Position numbers and translations under genes: made by a program
Assembly (NCBI GenBank): GCA_021463865.1
Contig: JAJTXY010000005.1
Coordinates: 203,492 to 267,491, forward strand
Reading direction: 5' to 3'
DNA from: Anaerolineae bacterium
GTDB lineage: Bacteria > Chloroflexota > Anaerolineae > Aggregatilineales > J027
DNA length: 64,000 bases
Notes under the pieces: generated by a model
The model's database searches: none
Told to the model about the DNA's origin: nothing
What the model saw: only the letters and a program-made list of their open reading frames with translations
Shown here: positions 27,679 through 36,323 of the stretch, piece after piece
Numbering within the stretch: the first letter of the stretch is position 1
Layout: every line of letters starts with the position of its first letter

Positions 27679-30252
27679 TCATGGTTGCCAGCGTGGATTA
27701 AAAGCGGATAGCGTATCTGGTGTTAGGGGAAAAAAGATCGGCGGCTCTTCTGTTAACGACAGCCATCCAATCCGAACTTTCTCCCCCTCAATATAATTGG
27801 AATAAACCAACCGCGTTCCATTCACTTCCAGATTTGGCGACCATGCGCTTTGGTCGGATGCCGACAACTGGCGCGTTGTTCCATTGTGCATATTAAATTC
27901 CAGAATCACTCGTTGATCGCTTTGGACATCCAACAACGTTGGGGATGGCTCAATCGTGCCATCATGATCCGAATCTATATAGACGACCATCGCCAAATAA
28001 TCGGCAATAGAATAGGGGGCCAGCGGCTCAAAAAATGAAATGTTCTCTGGGAGGGCCGAACTCTCTGTATCCACGGTCTCACCCGACGCTAGGTGGATGC
28101 TTCGCAGTAAAATTCCTTCATTGTCCCCGCGACTTACCAATCCAATCACCTCATTTTCGGCTGACCATGTGGAAACTAAGCCAAAAACCTCACCTGTCGA
28201 AAGCCAATTGAGAGGTGTAGTTGATTCATTTTCGAGCAGACCAAGCTGACCAACCCCATTTTCGACCACAATTCCCTGCGGGGTAATCACTACCGGACGA
28301 CTATTGGTTTCGGGGGTTGTCAAGACGATTGGACCGTCATTCAATTCAACAGGTTCATTGCCCTGTACCACTGGATATTGCCCGATAATTTCAGCCGAGC
28401 AGTCCGTATTGACATAACCGCGTGATACCCATGCAAAATCGCCCCCAAAGTTAATCCGCAGCCACTCACGATTACCGTTTACTCCCGTGATCTGGGCGGT
28501 GTGGCCTGTGTCCAAAACGCCAATCACCCGGCCATCTATGGGGGCTGTCCGTACATTTAAGGCAGTGGTGCTGGTCGCCATACAGATCGGCAGAGTTCCA
28601 AAAGCGGACACTGCTGCATCGAATCCAACGGGTACGCTGTAGGTCACGTAGGGTCTATCGGCAGATGTGCGGGCCGCAAATATCAGATGTGTCCCATCCA
28701 AACTCCAAAATGGCGCGAGCGTTTCTTGATCAATTGGGGATACCCGATGACGCTGTGACCCATCTGCCCGCATGACCTCAATCACTCGGCGCTCATCCGG
28801 CCTAATTAGTCCATCGCCATCCGTATCTACAATTGTCGTAAAAGCAATCCATTCACCGCTAGGGTCCCAAATCGGGTCAATATCGTAGGTATCCGGCCCG
28901 GTCAAGCGTGACAGCCGATTGCCTGTCTCATCCACCACCCAGATGCTGGCATAATCAAGGTCGTTTAAGACGCCGTCCTCATTGGTATCCACGTCAAATC
29001 CATGAAAGGCGATTAATTTCAGGCGGGGCGGCTCAAGTCGAATGTCTAGGACATTCCCCGGTATAACAAAAAGCGGTACTGGTGCGCTGGTCACGTCTTC
29101 CATGAGGGACACTTGGTTTTGCTGCGCAATCAGAAAGCGCCGTTCATCTACCGTACCCGGCAAGGGCAATACTGAAGCCTCTTTTATAGCATCTAATGGG
29201 GTCGAAATTTTGGCGATGAAATCATAGACATAGACGCCGGAACTGGGTTCAGTTGCGGGATAATGGGGCAATACTGTGTAGGTCAAAAAGCCATCACCCC
29301 ATTGGATGTTATCCGCATTTAATCCAGTAGGGCTGGCGTTGGTCAAGCTGGCAACATCCAGATTAGGGCGATTCTCCGACCAATTCAGCGACCCCAGTTG
29401 AATACTGAGTACCCAATCGTAGTTTTGGAGTGAACCAGTGGCAATCTGCAAAGCAATATGATCCTGATTGACCGAAAAACCACTCAGCCAAGCCTCGGCA
29501 CTAGCCTGAGAAAAAGCCGGAAGGGAAACCACCTCATCATAAGTCACCCCTTGATCCGGTGAAAATCCAATCCGGCGCAGTTCTACGGTAGCTTTACGTC
29601 CCGAACGCAAAACATCCGACGCCCCCGATTGCACCAAAATATGATATTCACTAGATTCGGTAGGCGGGGTCACAAAATGGGCAAGGCTGGCAAAGGTGTT
29701 GGGCTGGGTAATACGTGTCGCCTCACCCCCGTCACGATTGACCACATAAACATGCCCATCATCGCCGGGACTTTTGGCTGTGTACAACAAATGCTGTCCG
29801 TCGGCTGACCAGTCGAGATTATAGAGACGTGTCCCAGTTGGTGCTTCAAAAACCGATAGAACGCCGCGCGAACTAGGGTAGATAATAAAAATGCCCACTA
29901 GGTCACTTGGGGATGGGCCGTTCTGTTCGATGGGATCGTGAAAAAAGGCAATAAAGGCGATTTCATTATGGGTAGGCGACCATGCCATCGCCTGCACATT
30001 AAATTGAAAGGGCGAAGTAAGCTCGATATATTGCAGGCCATCGCCGGAGTGTATTTGCCGCGGGACGATGTAAATCCCTGTTGAGTCGCCACCGTCAATC
30101 TTGCCGTCTGCATTGGTGTCTTGGGTCTGGCCCAAAAATGCCATTGTACTTAGGTCAGCCACTTCAGCGGCATAGGCTAACCTAGTAATCTGTGGGATAT
30201 AGTGACCCAATAAAATAAACAAAAGGGCGAGAGTCGTCAGTTTTTTGAGCAT
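27679..30252 (-). CDS. Secreted TolB/WD40-like propeller with SH3b domain and EF-hand-like loops
   Basis: An 857-residue protein. An N-terminal signal segment (LTTLALLFILLGHYI) is followed by many TolB-like strands such as MAWSPTHNEIAFIAF, LDWSADGQHLLYTA and DPSGEWIAFTT. An SH3b domain lies near residues 570-625 (TALNVRTAPIDGRVIGVL to WVSRGY). Four acidic loops fit the 12-residue EF-hand or dockerin pattern (near residues 44, 435, 475 and 770), the clearest being DTDGDGLIRPDE. So the blades seem interspersed with calcium-binding loops. Probably periplasmic or surface-exposed, cotranscribed with the GT39-like gene. A defined role is not known. Confidence 0.8.
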   Translation of the reverse strand: MLKKLTTLALLFILLGHYIPQITRLAYAAEVADLSTMAFLGQTQDTNADGKIDGGDSTGIYIVPRQIHSGDGLQYIELTSPFQFNVQAMAWSPTHNEIAFIAFFHDPIEQNGPSPSDLVGIFIIYPSSRGVLSVFEAPTGTRLYNLDWSADGQHLLYTAKSPGDDGHVYVVNRDGGEATRITQPNTFASLAHFVTPPTESSEYHILVQSGASDVLRSGRKATVELRRIGFSPDQGVTYDEVVSLPAFSQASAEAWLSGFSVNQDHIALQIATGSLQNYDWVLSIQLGSLNWSENRPNLDVASLTNASPTGLNADNIQWGDGFLTYTVLPHYPATEPSSGVYVYDFIAKISTPLDAIKEASVLPLPGTVDERRFLIAQQNQVSLMEDVTSAPVPLFVIPGNVLDIRLEPPRLKLIAFHGFDVDTNEDGVLNDLDYASIWVVDETGNRLSRLTGPDTYDIDPIWDPSGEWIAFTTIVDTDGDGLIRPDERRVIEVMRADGSQRHRVSPIDQETLAPFWSLDGTHLIFAARTSADRPYVTYSVPVGFDAAVSAFGTLPICMATSTTALNVRTAPIDGRVIGVLDTGHTAQITGVNGNREWLRINFGGDFAWVSRGYVNTDCSAEIIGQYPVVQGNEPVELNDGPIVLTTPETNSRPVVITPQGIVVENGVGQLGLLENESTTPLNWLSTGEVFGLVSTWSAENEVIGLVSRGDNEGILLRSIHLASGETVDTESSALPENISFFEPLAPYSIADYLAMVVYIDSDHDGTIEPSPTLLDVQSDQRVILEFNMHNGTTRQLSASDQSAWSPNLEVNGTRLVYSNYIEGEKVRIGWLSLTEEPPIFFPLTPDTLSAFNPRWQP

Positions 30253-30352
30253 AGCATTTCAGATGTTTGCATGAGATAGGGAAACGCCGCCAATCTTAAC
30301 AGGCAGTGACCCATTCAGCCACAGGTGACTTGTCTACTCCTTCCAAATGCAC

Positions 30353-31363
30353 CTAGTCGGGGCGTTTTTTGTGGTGGGGGATGTGCAGCAGTCCGGCGGC
30401 ACGGCGTTTCGTTTCTTCGGGGCGGCGGTCATAACGGGCGGTGGTTTGGATATTGGCGTGACCTGCCATGCGGGCGACTGTCGCAATATCCGCACCTGCA
30501 TCCAATAAATCGCTCACAAAGGTGCGGCGGAGATCATGCGGGCTAAATTCGCGCAGACCTGCTTCATCCCCACGCTTGCGTAAAATATGGAAAATTGCTT
30601 GGGTCGTCAAACGCCGATTGACAAGCTTATCAGCTTTGTTGATATGCCAAAATAATGGGCCGTCCTCATCTCCCCGCACCGTCAGCCATTCGGATAATGC
30701 GGCGTTTGCCCCATCATTTAGCCACGCGAGTCTTTCTTTTTGACCCTTACCCCGCACCACTAATTTCCCTGTGTCGAGCACATAATCCGCCAGATTCAAT
30801 TCGACAATCTCAGCGCGGCGCAAACCTGCCCCATATAAAACGGCAATCAACGCAGCATCCCGAACCCCAGCGGGTGAATTATCTTGCCCGCAGGTCATCA
30901 ATAAAATGCTGATTTCACCCATCGAGAGTTCACGGCCCGCTGGCAGGGTCGCATTTTTGATGCCCCGAATATCCACCGCATTGCTGTAGGCATCAGGCGG
31001 CATCTGCCCTAGATTTTTGGCGGCTTTGAGGACACCCCGCAGCGCTGAGAGCATTTTATTGACCGTCCCCGGCTTATAACGCACCGCGAGTTGGGCACGC
31101 ACAGCCATCACATGCTGATAGCGCACTGCTCCCCAATCACAGGTGAACGCATCGGCTTGCCCACCACTCACAATATCGGCAATCGTATTCAGGGCTTGCA
31201 GCATGGTGCGCCGACCCTGTTCGGTATTCAGGCTGGCTAAATAGACCGCTGCCGGATTTTGGTCAAGGGGAAGCAAATGGGCTAAAGGCGCAAGGGGTGA
31301 TTCCAATGATGGTATGCCTCTCACAGAGGGGAAACGATCTCTGACCTTTGTTAGGAGTTGCAT
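30353..31363 (-). CDS. Tyrosine-type site-specific recombinase
   Basis: A 336-residue integrase-fold recombinase. An N-terminal SAM-like core-binding domain (about residues 35-135) is followed by the catalytic domain. Visible catalytic residues: Arg in GAGLRRAEI, Lys in RGKGQKER, HDLRR (His-x-x-Arg), His in AGHANIQTT and Tyr in ARYDRR. The ARYDRR ending with an Arg/Lys-rich tail is shared by many stand-alone recombinases found repeatedly in Chloroflexi and cyanobacterial genomes. No excisionase, phage or transposon genes adjoin it, so its substrate site is unclear. The start at 31363 has no strong ribosome binding site. Confidence 0.9.
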   Translation of the reverse strand: MQLLTKVRDRFPSVRGIPSLESPLAPLAHLLPLDQNPAAVYLASLNTEQGRRTMLQALNTIADIVSGGQADAFTCDWGAVRYQHVMAVRAQLAVRYKPGTVNKMLSALRGVLKAAKNLGQMPPDAYSNAVDIRGIKNATLPAGRELSMGEISILLMTCGQDNSPAGVRDAALIAVLYGAGLRRAEIVELNLADYVLDTGKLVVRGKGQKERLAWLNDGANAALSEWLTVRGDEDGPLFWHINKADKLVNRRLTTQAIFHILRKRGDEAGLREFSPHDLRRTFVSDLLDAGADIATVARMAGHANIQTTARYDRRPEETKRRAAGLLHIPHHKKRPD

Positions 31364-31427
31364 CAGCCATCCGAAAGCCAGAGATCATCTTAGGATACCA
31401 TACCGTTTTTTTGAACAGAATGCAAAA

Positions 31428-32327
31428 TTAGCCATAAATTCGACGGGCTTCGCGGTGGGTAATGGCGCGCAAATCAGCCGTCATCTCGGGGGTCTTGGCG
31501 TAGCCACCCGAAAGGGTTAATACGACGGGTAAACCGAGGCGATAAAGCGCTTGCAGCACATAACAATCCCGTTTATGTAAACCGTCACGGGTCAGTGCCA
31601 ATCGCCCAAAACGATCTCCGGCCATCGGGTCAACCCCACCCAGATAAAACACGAGGTCGGGCTGTGATTCGCGCAACGCCAACGGGAGATGAGTCGCCAA
31701 AGTGCTGAGATATAAATCGTCATTAGTTCCGTCAGACAGTTCAACGTCATGCGACGACGGCGTTTTATGAAAAGGATAATTGCGTGCGCCATGTATCGAA
31801 AAAGTGTAGGCGGTTGGGTCATTGGAAAAGATACCTGCTGTCCCATTCCCTTGATGAACATCAAGGTCAACCACAAGGGCGCATTTGATAATCCGCTTAT
31901 GGACAAGATGACGAATGGCAATGGCGACATCATTTAAGACACAAAACCCTTCGCCATGATCGGGAAACGCATGGTGTGTGCCACCTGCTAGATTAGCGGC
32001 GATGCCATCTTCAAGGGCCATAAGCGCGGCGTTGATGCTCCCCTGAGCCGCCAATCGTGAACGCCTAATCAATCCTTTTGACCATGGCAACCCTAGTTTG
32101 CGTTCCTCCACTGGGTCGAGTGTGCCATTTTTGAGGCTGTTCAGATATTCATAGGTATGGACACGCAGCAAGTCTTCCCATTCAGCCTCGTAGGGTTCAA
32201 TAACCTCCTCTGGCCTGACCAACTCCTCGCGCAGCAAAATCTGATGGAGCGCAGCGAACTTGCTCATTGGGAAAGGATGTCGTTCGGGCAAGGGAGCCGA
32301 ATAACCGGGACTAAAACTCACACGCAT
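31428..32327 (-). CDS. Histone-deacetylase-family hydrolase
   Basis: A 299-residue Zn-dependent deacetylase of the AcuC/class IV HDAC group. Seen: GTHHAFPDHGEGFCVLND with the tandem catalytic histidines, VDLDVHQGNGTA with metal-binding Asp and His, GVDPMAGDRFGRL with the third metal Asp, and LSGGYA. Bacterial members remove acyl groups from lysine side chains, polyamines or small molecules. Given agmatine/putrescine genes nearby, acetylpolyamine is one possible substrate, but there is no specific sign of it. The gene is divergent from pepA with a 117-base gap. Confidence 0.92.
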   Translation of the reverse strand: MRVSFSPGYSAPLPERHPFPMSKFAALHQILLREELVRPEEVIEPYEAEWEDLLRVHTYEYLNSLKNGTLDPVEERKLGLPWSKGLIRRSRLAAQGSINAALMALEDGIAANLAGGTHHAFPDHGEGFCVLNDVAIAIRHLVHKRIIKCALVVDLDVHQGNGTAGIFSNDPTAYTFSIHGARNYPFHKTPSSHDVELSDGTNDDLYLSTLATHLPLALRESQPDLVFYLGGVDPMAGDRFGRLALTRDGLHKRDCYVLQALYRLGLPVVLTLSGGYAKTPEMTADLRAITHREARRIYG

Positions 32328-32444
32328 AATATCATGTTTCCAACTAAAACGACCCGCGAAACTGTACCACCAAAATCCAAAAGCATCTACAATTAGGCCG
32401 CATGATAAATTTTTGAACTATAGCCATGTATTGGAGCTAGTGTT

Positions 32445-33950
32445 ATGGAAGTAAAAGCCGTTGTGGGTAATCTGCAATCTATTGAGGCCGATGCCATCAT
32501 CGTAAATCTTTTTGAAAATTCGGAACTGAGCGGGGCGACTCGTACGGTTGATGAGGCCCTCAGTGGTGCGATTCAAGACCTTGTTTCGGCGGGTGATTTT
32601 TCTGGTAAGGCGGGGCAGGTAACGGTGCTGTATCCACGTGGGGTGATTCCCTCCCGCCGAGTGATACTGGTTGGCTTGGGAGATCGAGAAAAATTTAAAG
32701 TAGAGACGGTACGCCGCGCTGCCGCTTCTGCCATCCAAAAAGTCCGTGACCTCAAGGTGAACCATGTTGCCAGTGTGATTCATGGCGCGGGAGCGGGTGG
32801 CTTGAACATTGAAACCGCTGCCGAAGCGATTACCGAGGCGAGCCTCATGGCCCTCTATGGGTATTATGAGCAGAAATCCAAAGAAGCTCCCGAAGCCTTT
32901 CCCAAAACCCTTTCATTGGTTGCTCTCAATGAAACTGATCTAGCCTCTGCCGAGCTAGGTGTTCATTCGGGTCAAGTAATCGCTAATGGGGTCAGGATTA
33001 CCCGCGATTTGGTGAATATGCCGCCGAATTTCTGCACTCCGATTCATATGGCGGAGGTTGCCAAACAGGTCGCCGCCGAAGTAGGTCTTAAGGTGACGGT
33101 TTTGGAACAGGCCCAGATGGAAGCCTTAAAAATGGGGGCATTATTGTCCGTGTCGCAGGGCAGTGATACCCCGCCGCGTTTCATTATTTTGGAACACCAT
33201 GCGAATCGGGCTGAAGAATTGGACACGATTGTGTTAATCGGCAAAGGCGTCACGTTTGACACCGGGGGCTACAGCATCAAGGCAGCCGAGGGCATGGAAA
33301 GCATGAAAAATGATATGGCGGGCGGAGCGGCAGTGATTGGCGCGATGCGGGTCATCGGTGAACTGAATCTGCCTCTCCATGTGATTGGCATAGTGCCATC
33401 AGTAGATAACATGATCAGCGGCAATGCGTTCCGCCCCTCCGAGGTCATCACTGCCAGTAACGGAGTGACGATTGAAATCATCAGCACCGATGCCGAGGGC
33501 CGCATGATTCTTGCGGACGCACTGGTTTTCGCGGATCGCTTTAAGCCAACCGCCGTTGTGGATATTGCGACCCTGACAGGTGCCTGTGTCACGGCGTTGG
33601 GTGGAATGGCCGCGGGGCTTTTTTCTACCAGTGACGTGTTGCGCGATGCATTAATGGCAGCAGGCGAGACCACCAATGAAAAGGTCTGGCCCATGCCCTT
33701 GTTTCCCGAATATGACAAACTCATCGAATCCAATACTGCCGACATCAAAAACAGTGGGGGACGTTTTGGAGGCGCATGTACCGCCGCCGCCTTCCTCAAT
33801 CATTTTGTGTCCTATCCGGCGTGGGCACACATTGATATGGCCGGGATGGGAATGGATGCCAAAGACAGCAGTCCCTATCTACCCAAAGGTGCGACGGGTT
33901 ATGGGGTACGTTTATTTGTGGAATTGGCCCGCCGTTGGGGTCAAGCATAA
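32445..33950 (+). CDS. pepA: Leucyl aminopeptidase (M17)
   Basis: A 501-residue cytosolic metallopeptidase that removes N-terminal residues from peptides. The N-terminal macro-like domain (about residues 1-160) precedes the catalytic domain. Metal and catalytic residues lie in VLIGKGVTFDTGGYSIK, MKNDMAGGAAV and the family signature STDAEGRMILADAL (NTDAEGRLxLxDAL type). Length matches PepA. It starts at ATG 32445 with GGAG upstream. A 15-base gap separates it from the adenosine-specific kinase gene, so the two form a short operon ending in a terminator at 34471. Confidence 0.96.
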   Translation: MEVKAVVGNLQSIEADAIIVNLFENSELSGATRTVDEALSGAIQDLVSAGDFSGKAGQVTVLYPRGVIPSRRVILVGLGDREKFKVETVRRAAASAIQKVRDLKVNHVASVIHGAGAGGLNIETAAEAITEASLMALYGYYEQKSKEAPEAFPKTLSLVALNETDLASAELGVHSGQVIANGVRITRDLVNMPPNFCTPIHMAEVAKQVAAEVGLKVTVLEQAQMEALKMGALLSVSQGSDTPPRFIILEHHANRAEELDTIVLIGKGVTFDTGGYSIKAAEGMESMKNDMAGGAAVIGAMRVIGELNLPLHVIGIVPSVDNMISGNAFRPSEVITASNGVTIEIISTDAEGRMILADALVFADRFKPTAVVDIATLTGACVTALGGMAAGLFSTSDVLRDALMAAGETTNEKVWPMPLFPEYDKLIESNTADIKNSGGRFGGACTAAAFLNHFVSYPAWAHIDMAGMGMDAKDSSPYLPKGATGYGVRLFVELARRWGQA

Positions 33951-33965
33951 AACAGGAGGGAAACA

Positions 33966-34454
33966 ATGGATCTTTCGATGGTGACGGTCCAAAAACCAGA
34001 TGCGATTAATTTTATTTTGGGACAAAGCCATTTCATCAAGACGGTTGAGGATATGCACGAAGCATTGGTAACGGCTGTCCCCGGCATCAAATTTGGCCTC
34101 GCTTTTTGTGAGGCTTCGGGCGCGTGCCTCATTCGTTGGAGTGGGACGGATGACGAGATGATCGAGCTTGCCAAACAAAATGCGCTAGCATTGTCGGCAG
34201 GTCATTCATTTATTTTGTTTTTGGGAGAAGGGTTTTTCCCGATCAATGTGCTTCATGCCGTGAAAAATGTGCCGGAAGTCGTGCGGATTTTCTGTGCCAC
34301 CGCCAATCCGACGCAGGTGATTGTAGTTGAAACCGAGCAAGGGCGTGGCATCTTAGGCGTGGTGGACGGCTTTAAGAGCAAGGGCATTGAGGACAGCGAA
34401 GGCATTAGCTGGCGGAAGGGCTTCTTGCGGAAGATTGGTTATAAGCTGACCTGA
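33966..34454 (+). CDS. Adenosine-specific kinase
   Basis: A 162-residue protein of the PF04008 family, whose archaeal founding member binds or phosphorylates adenosine. Seen throughout: MVTVQKPDAINFILGQSHFIK, VEDMHEAL, GLAFCEASGACLIRWSGTD, SAGHSFILFLGEGFFPINVL and VVETEQGRGILGVVDG. These are characteristic family blocks. An AGGAGG-like site (ACAGGAGGGAAAC) precedes the ATG. It sits directly downstream of pepA. Enzymatic evidence for bacterial members is scant. Confidence 0.9.
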   Translation: MDLSMVTVQKPDAINFILGQSHFIKTVEDMHEALVTAVPGIKFGLAFCEASGACLIRWSGTDDEMIELAKQNALALSAGHSFILFLGEGFFPINVLHAVKNVPEVVRIFCATANPTQVIVVETEQGRGILGVVDGFKSKGIEDSEGISWRKGFLRKIGYKLT

Positions 34455-34470
34455 TTAGGGACTTTTGCGG

Positions 34471-34505
34471 AGAACAGGGGATAATAAAAACCTCTGTTCT
34501 TTATT
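34471..34505. terminator. Terminator after the pepA operon
   Basis: AGAACAGGGG (34471-34480) pairs with CCTCTGTTCT (34491-34500) with one G-U, A-rich 10-base loop, then TTATTT. It lies between convergent genes, and the MinD-like gene stop falls at its edge. Confidence 0.7.
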
Positions 34506-35238
34506 TGACCACACGTTCGCCCAGATGTTTGAGTTTCAGTGTAAAAGGATGGTTAGGATAGGTCAGGGCAAAAAGATTACTGCTGCTAGGAGCGACATCG
34601 GAAACATCTGGCAGTACCGTTGCTACTTCACAGCCATAGGCCTTTTCAACTTGTGATTTCACTTGGCTGCTGTCAAAGGAGTGATCGACACGGTTAATCA
34701 AGAGCATCAGCATGGGAATTTCTAGCTTACGGGCGATGTCAATGGCAACGCCAGTTCCCTGTAAATCGTCTTGATCTAGCCGGGAAACGAGCAGCAAGGC
34801 TTCCGCGATGGCTAAAAAGGGTAGGGTAATGGGACTAAGCCCCGCGCCAACATCGAGTACGAGCGTGTTGAGCCGCAGGCTGTGGAACAATTCGCGGAAG
34901 CCATCAATTAGCAATTTTGCATCTAAGCCATTAAAAGGTGAATTTTGTGGCAGATTGGGTAACAAGAAAAGTCGCCCACCCACATCGTCAGCGGCATAAG
35001 GTGTCACGTCGAGAACTGTGTCTTTGATAGAAGATCGTCCATGTAGAAAATCTGTGAATGGGTGGGCAATCTCACTTTCAGAAATTCGAAAGGCTGTATG
35101 AAGGTCTGGCGATAGCAAGTTGCCGTCCAGAAGCCCAACGCGATTGCCTTGCAGTGACAACAGGGCTGCAAGATTGGCCGCAATCAATGATTTTCCTGCG
35201 CCGCTGTGAAATGAATGGATGGCAACCACTTTGGGCAT
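34501..35238 (-). CDS. MinD/ParA-like P-loop ATPase
   Basis: A 245-residue SIMIBI-class ATPase. The Walker A region reads FHSGAGKSLIAANLAALLS, so the signature Lys of the deviant box (KGGxGKT) is replaced by His and one Gly by Ser. Other features fit the family: LLDGNLLSPDLH after strand 2 and VLDVGAGLSPITLP for the Walker B region. The C-terminal part lacks an obvious MinD amphipathic helix. No MinC, MinE or ParB gene is adjacent, so a role in septum placement or chromosome segregation cannot be claimed. It could act in localisation of another membrane or surface system. Confidence 0.8.
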   Translation of the reverse strand: MPKVVAIHSFHSGAGKSLIAANLAALLSLQGNRVGLLDGNLLSPDLHTAFRISESEIAHPFTDFLHGRSSIKDTVLDVTPYAADDVGGRLFLLPNLPQNSPFNGLDAKLLIDGFRELFHSLRLNTLVLDVGAGLSPITLPFLAIAEALLLVSRLDQDDLQGTGVAIDIARKLEIPMLMLLINRVDHSFDSSQVKSQVEKAYGCEVATVLPDVSDVAPSSSNLFALTYPNHPFTLKLKHLGERVVK

Positions 35239-35309
35239 CGAACACTCCTACATAGCTGATTCAATCTAAGCTAGGCATAGTGTAGTATAAAATGACGGAT
35301 TGCGGAAAT

Positions 35310-35615
35310 TTAGGCATCAATTTTGCGTTTGGGTTTTTCAGGCATATCTTTCGCCATCAATTCTTGTATCTTCCGTTCTTCCCAGTCCTTGCCGAAGAAC
35401 CTTTCAGCGCCATAGACGTTGTAGGCATGGGCAACCACGCCAATACCCCAAAAGAAATAGACAAAATAGGCCCAGTCTATGCCATCCCCTGTTACCAAGT
35501 CAATTATGGTGAGGAGTGTGCAAATGCCAATGTACCACGCCAGATGCGACCAAAACTCCTTAATATCTTTGACCCGCTTCTTGGCTTTTTGATATGCTTC
35601 CGATTGAGTATCCAT
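35310..35615 (-). CDS. 2TM-domain membrane protein
   Basis: A 101-residue protein with an amphipathic N-terminus (YQKAKKRVKDIKEFWSHLAWY), two membrane helices (about residues 25-42 and 49-68), and a charged C-terminal tail rich in Lys. The first part matches the 2TM family (PF13239), often found alone or fused to histidine kinases. The gene has its own promoter region between it and the GNAT gene (divergent). Function is not known. Confidence 0.78.
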   Translation of the reverse strand: MDTQSEAYQKAKKRVKDIKEFWSHLAWYIGICTLLTIIDLVTGDGIDWAYFVYFFWGIGVVAHAYNVYGAERFFGKDWEERKIQELMAKDMPEKPKRKIDA

Positions 35616-35698
35616 TTGTTAGCTCCAGTGAACTTCACTTAGACGCGAATGATAGTATAACAAGAGACGACAGCCTTTTTCATCAAGGAGACCCCATT

Positions 35699-36250
35699 AT
35701 GGCCTACGAAGTAGAGACCCGTCGTGCCCTGCTGCGTAACATTACGTTAGACGATGCCCAAGAGTATTACGACCAAATTTGGAGTCAACCCGATGTTATG
35801 CGTTATCTGCCGGGTGGTGCGCCGCGTGTACGGGAGCAGACCGAAACCTACATTAATTATTTCTCCAATCATTGGACAACGCATGGCTTTGGGCTGTGGG
35901 GGGTGGTTATCAAAGAGACTGGCAAATTTGTCGGGCACTGTGGTATCCAAATTATTCAAGAAACCCAAGAAATTGAAGTGGCCTATGCTTTTGGGAAAGA
36001 TTACTGGGGGCAAGGGCTTGGCTCAGAAACTGCCCATGCGAGCCTGCGTTTTGGCTTTGAGCAGCTAGGGCTAGAACGCATTATTGCAATCGCCGTCCCG
36101 GAAAATATGGCTTCACGGCGGATTATGGAAAAAAACGGCATGAAATATCAGGGAGAAAAGCACATTGTCGGGTTTGATCTTTCGTACTATGTGTTGATGC
36201 GTGACGAGTTTGTTCCCAATAACGAACCATACCTTTTGCGCAAATTGTAA
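35699..36250 (+). CDS. GNAT-family N-acetyltransferase (RimJ/RimL type)
   Basis: A 183-residue acetyltransferase that uses acetyl-CoA to modify an amine. Seen: R-x-LLRNIT start, the acetyl-CoA loop AFGKDYWGQGLGSETAHASL (Q/RxxGxG/A type) and the C-terminal IAIAVPENMASRRIMEKNGMKYQGE, typical of RimJ/RimL relatives acting on ribosomal proteins, antibiotics or small amines. ATG 35699 has AAGGAG nine bases upstream; an in-frame extension to 35594 overlaps the divergent gene. Substrate unknown. Confidence 0.9.
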   Translation: MAYEVETRRALLRNITLDDAQEYYDQIWSQPDVMRYLPGGAPRVREQTETYINYFSNHWTTHGFGLWGVVIKETGKFVGHCGIQIIQETQEIEVAYAFGKDYWGQGLGSETAHASLRFGFEQLGLERIIAIAVPENMASRRIMEKNGMKYQGEKHIVGFDLSYYVLMRDEFVPNNEPYLLRKL

Positions 36251-36323
36251 CCTTGCCAAAGATGTGGCATGGTATCATGTCTGTGTGAAATTGCTTCAAA
36301 CATTACACGGAAGGATTTCCTCC

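Noticed and set aside
33269..33799. A 176-codon open frame on the minus strand
   Set aside because: Antisense to the catalytic domain of pepA; Ser/Ala-rich shadow sequence.
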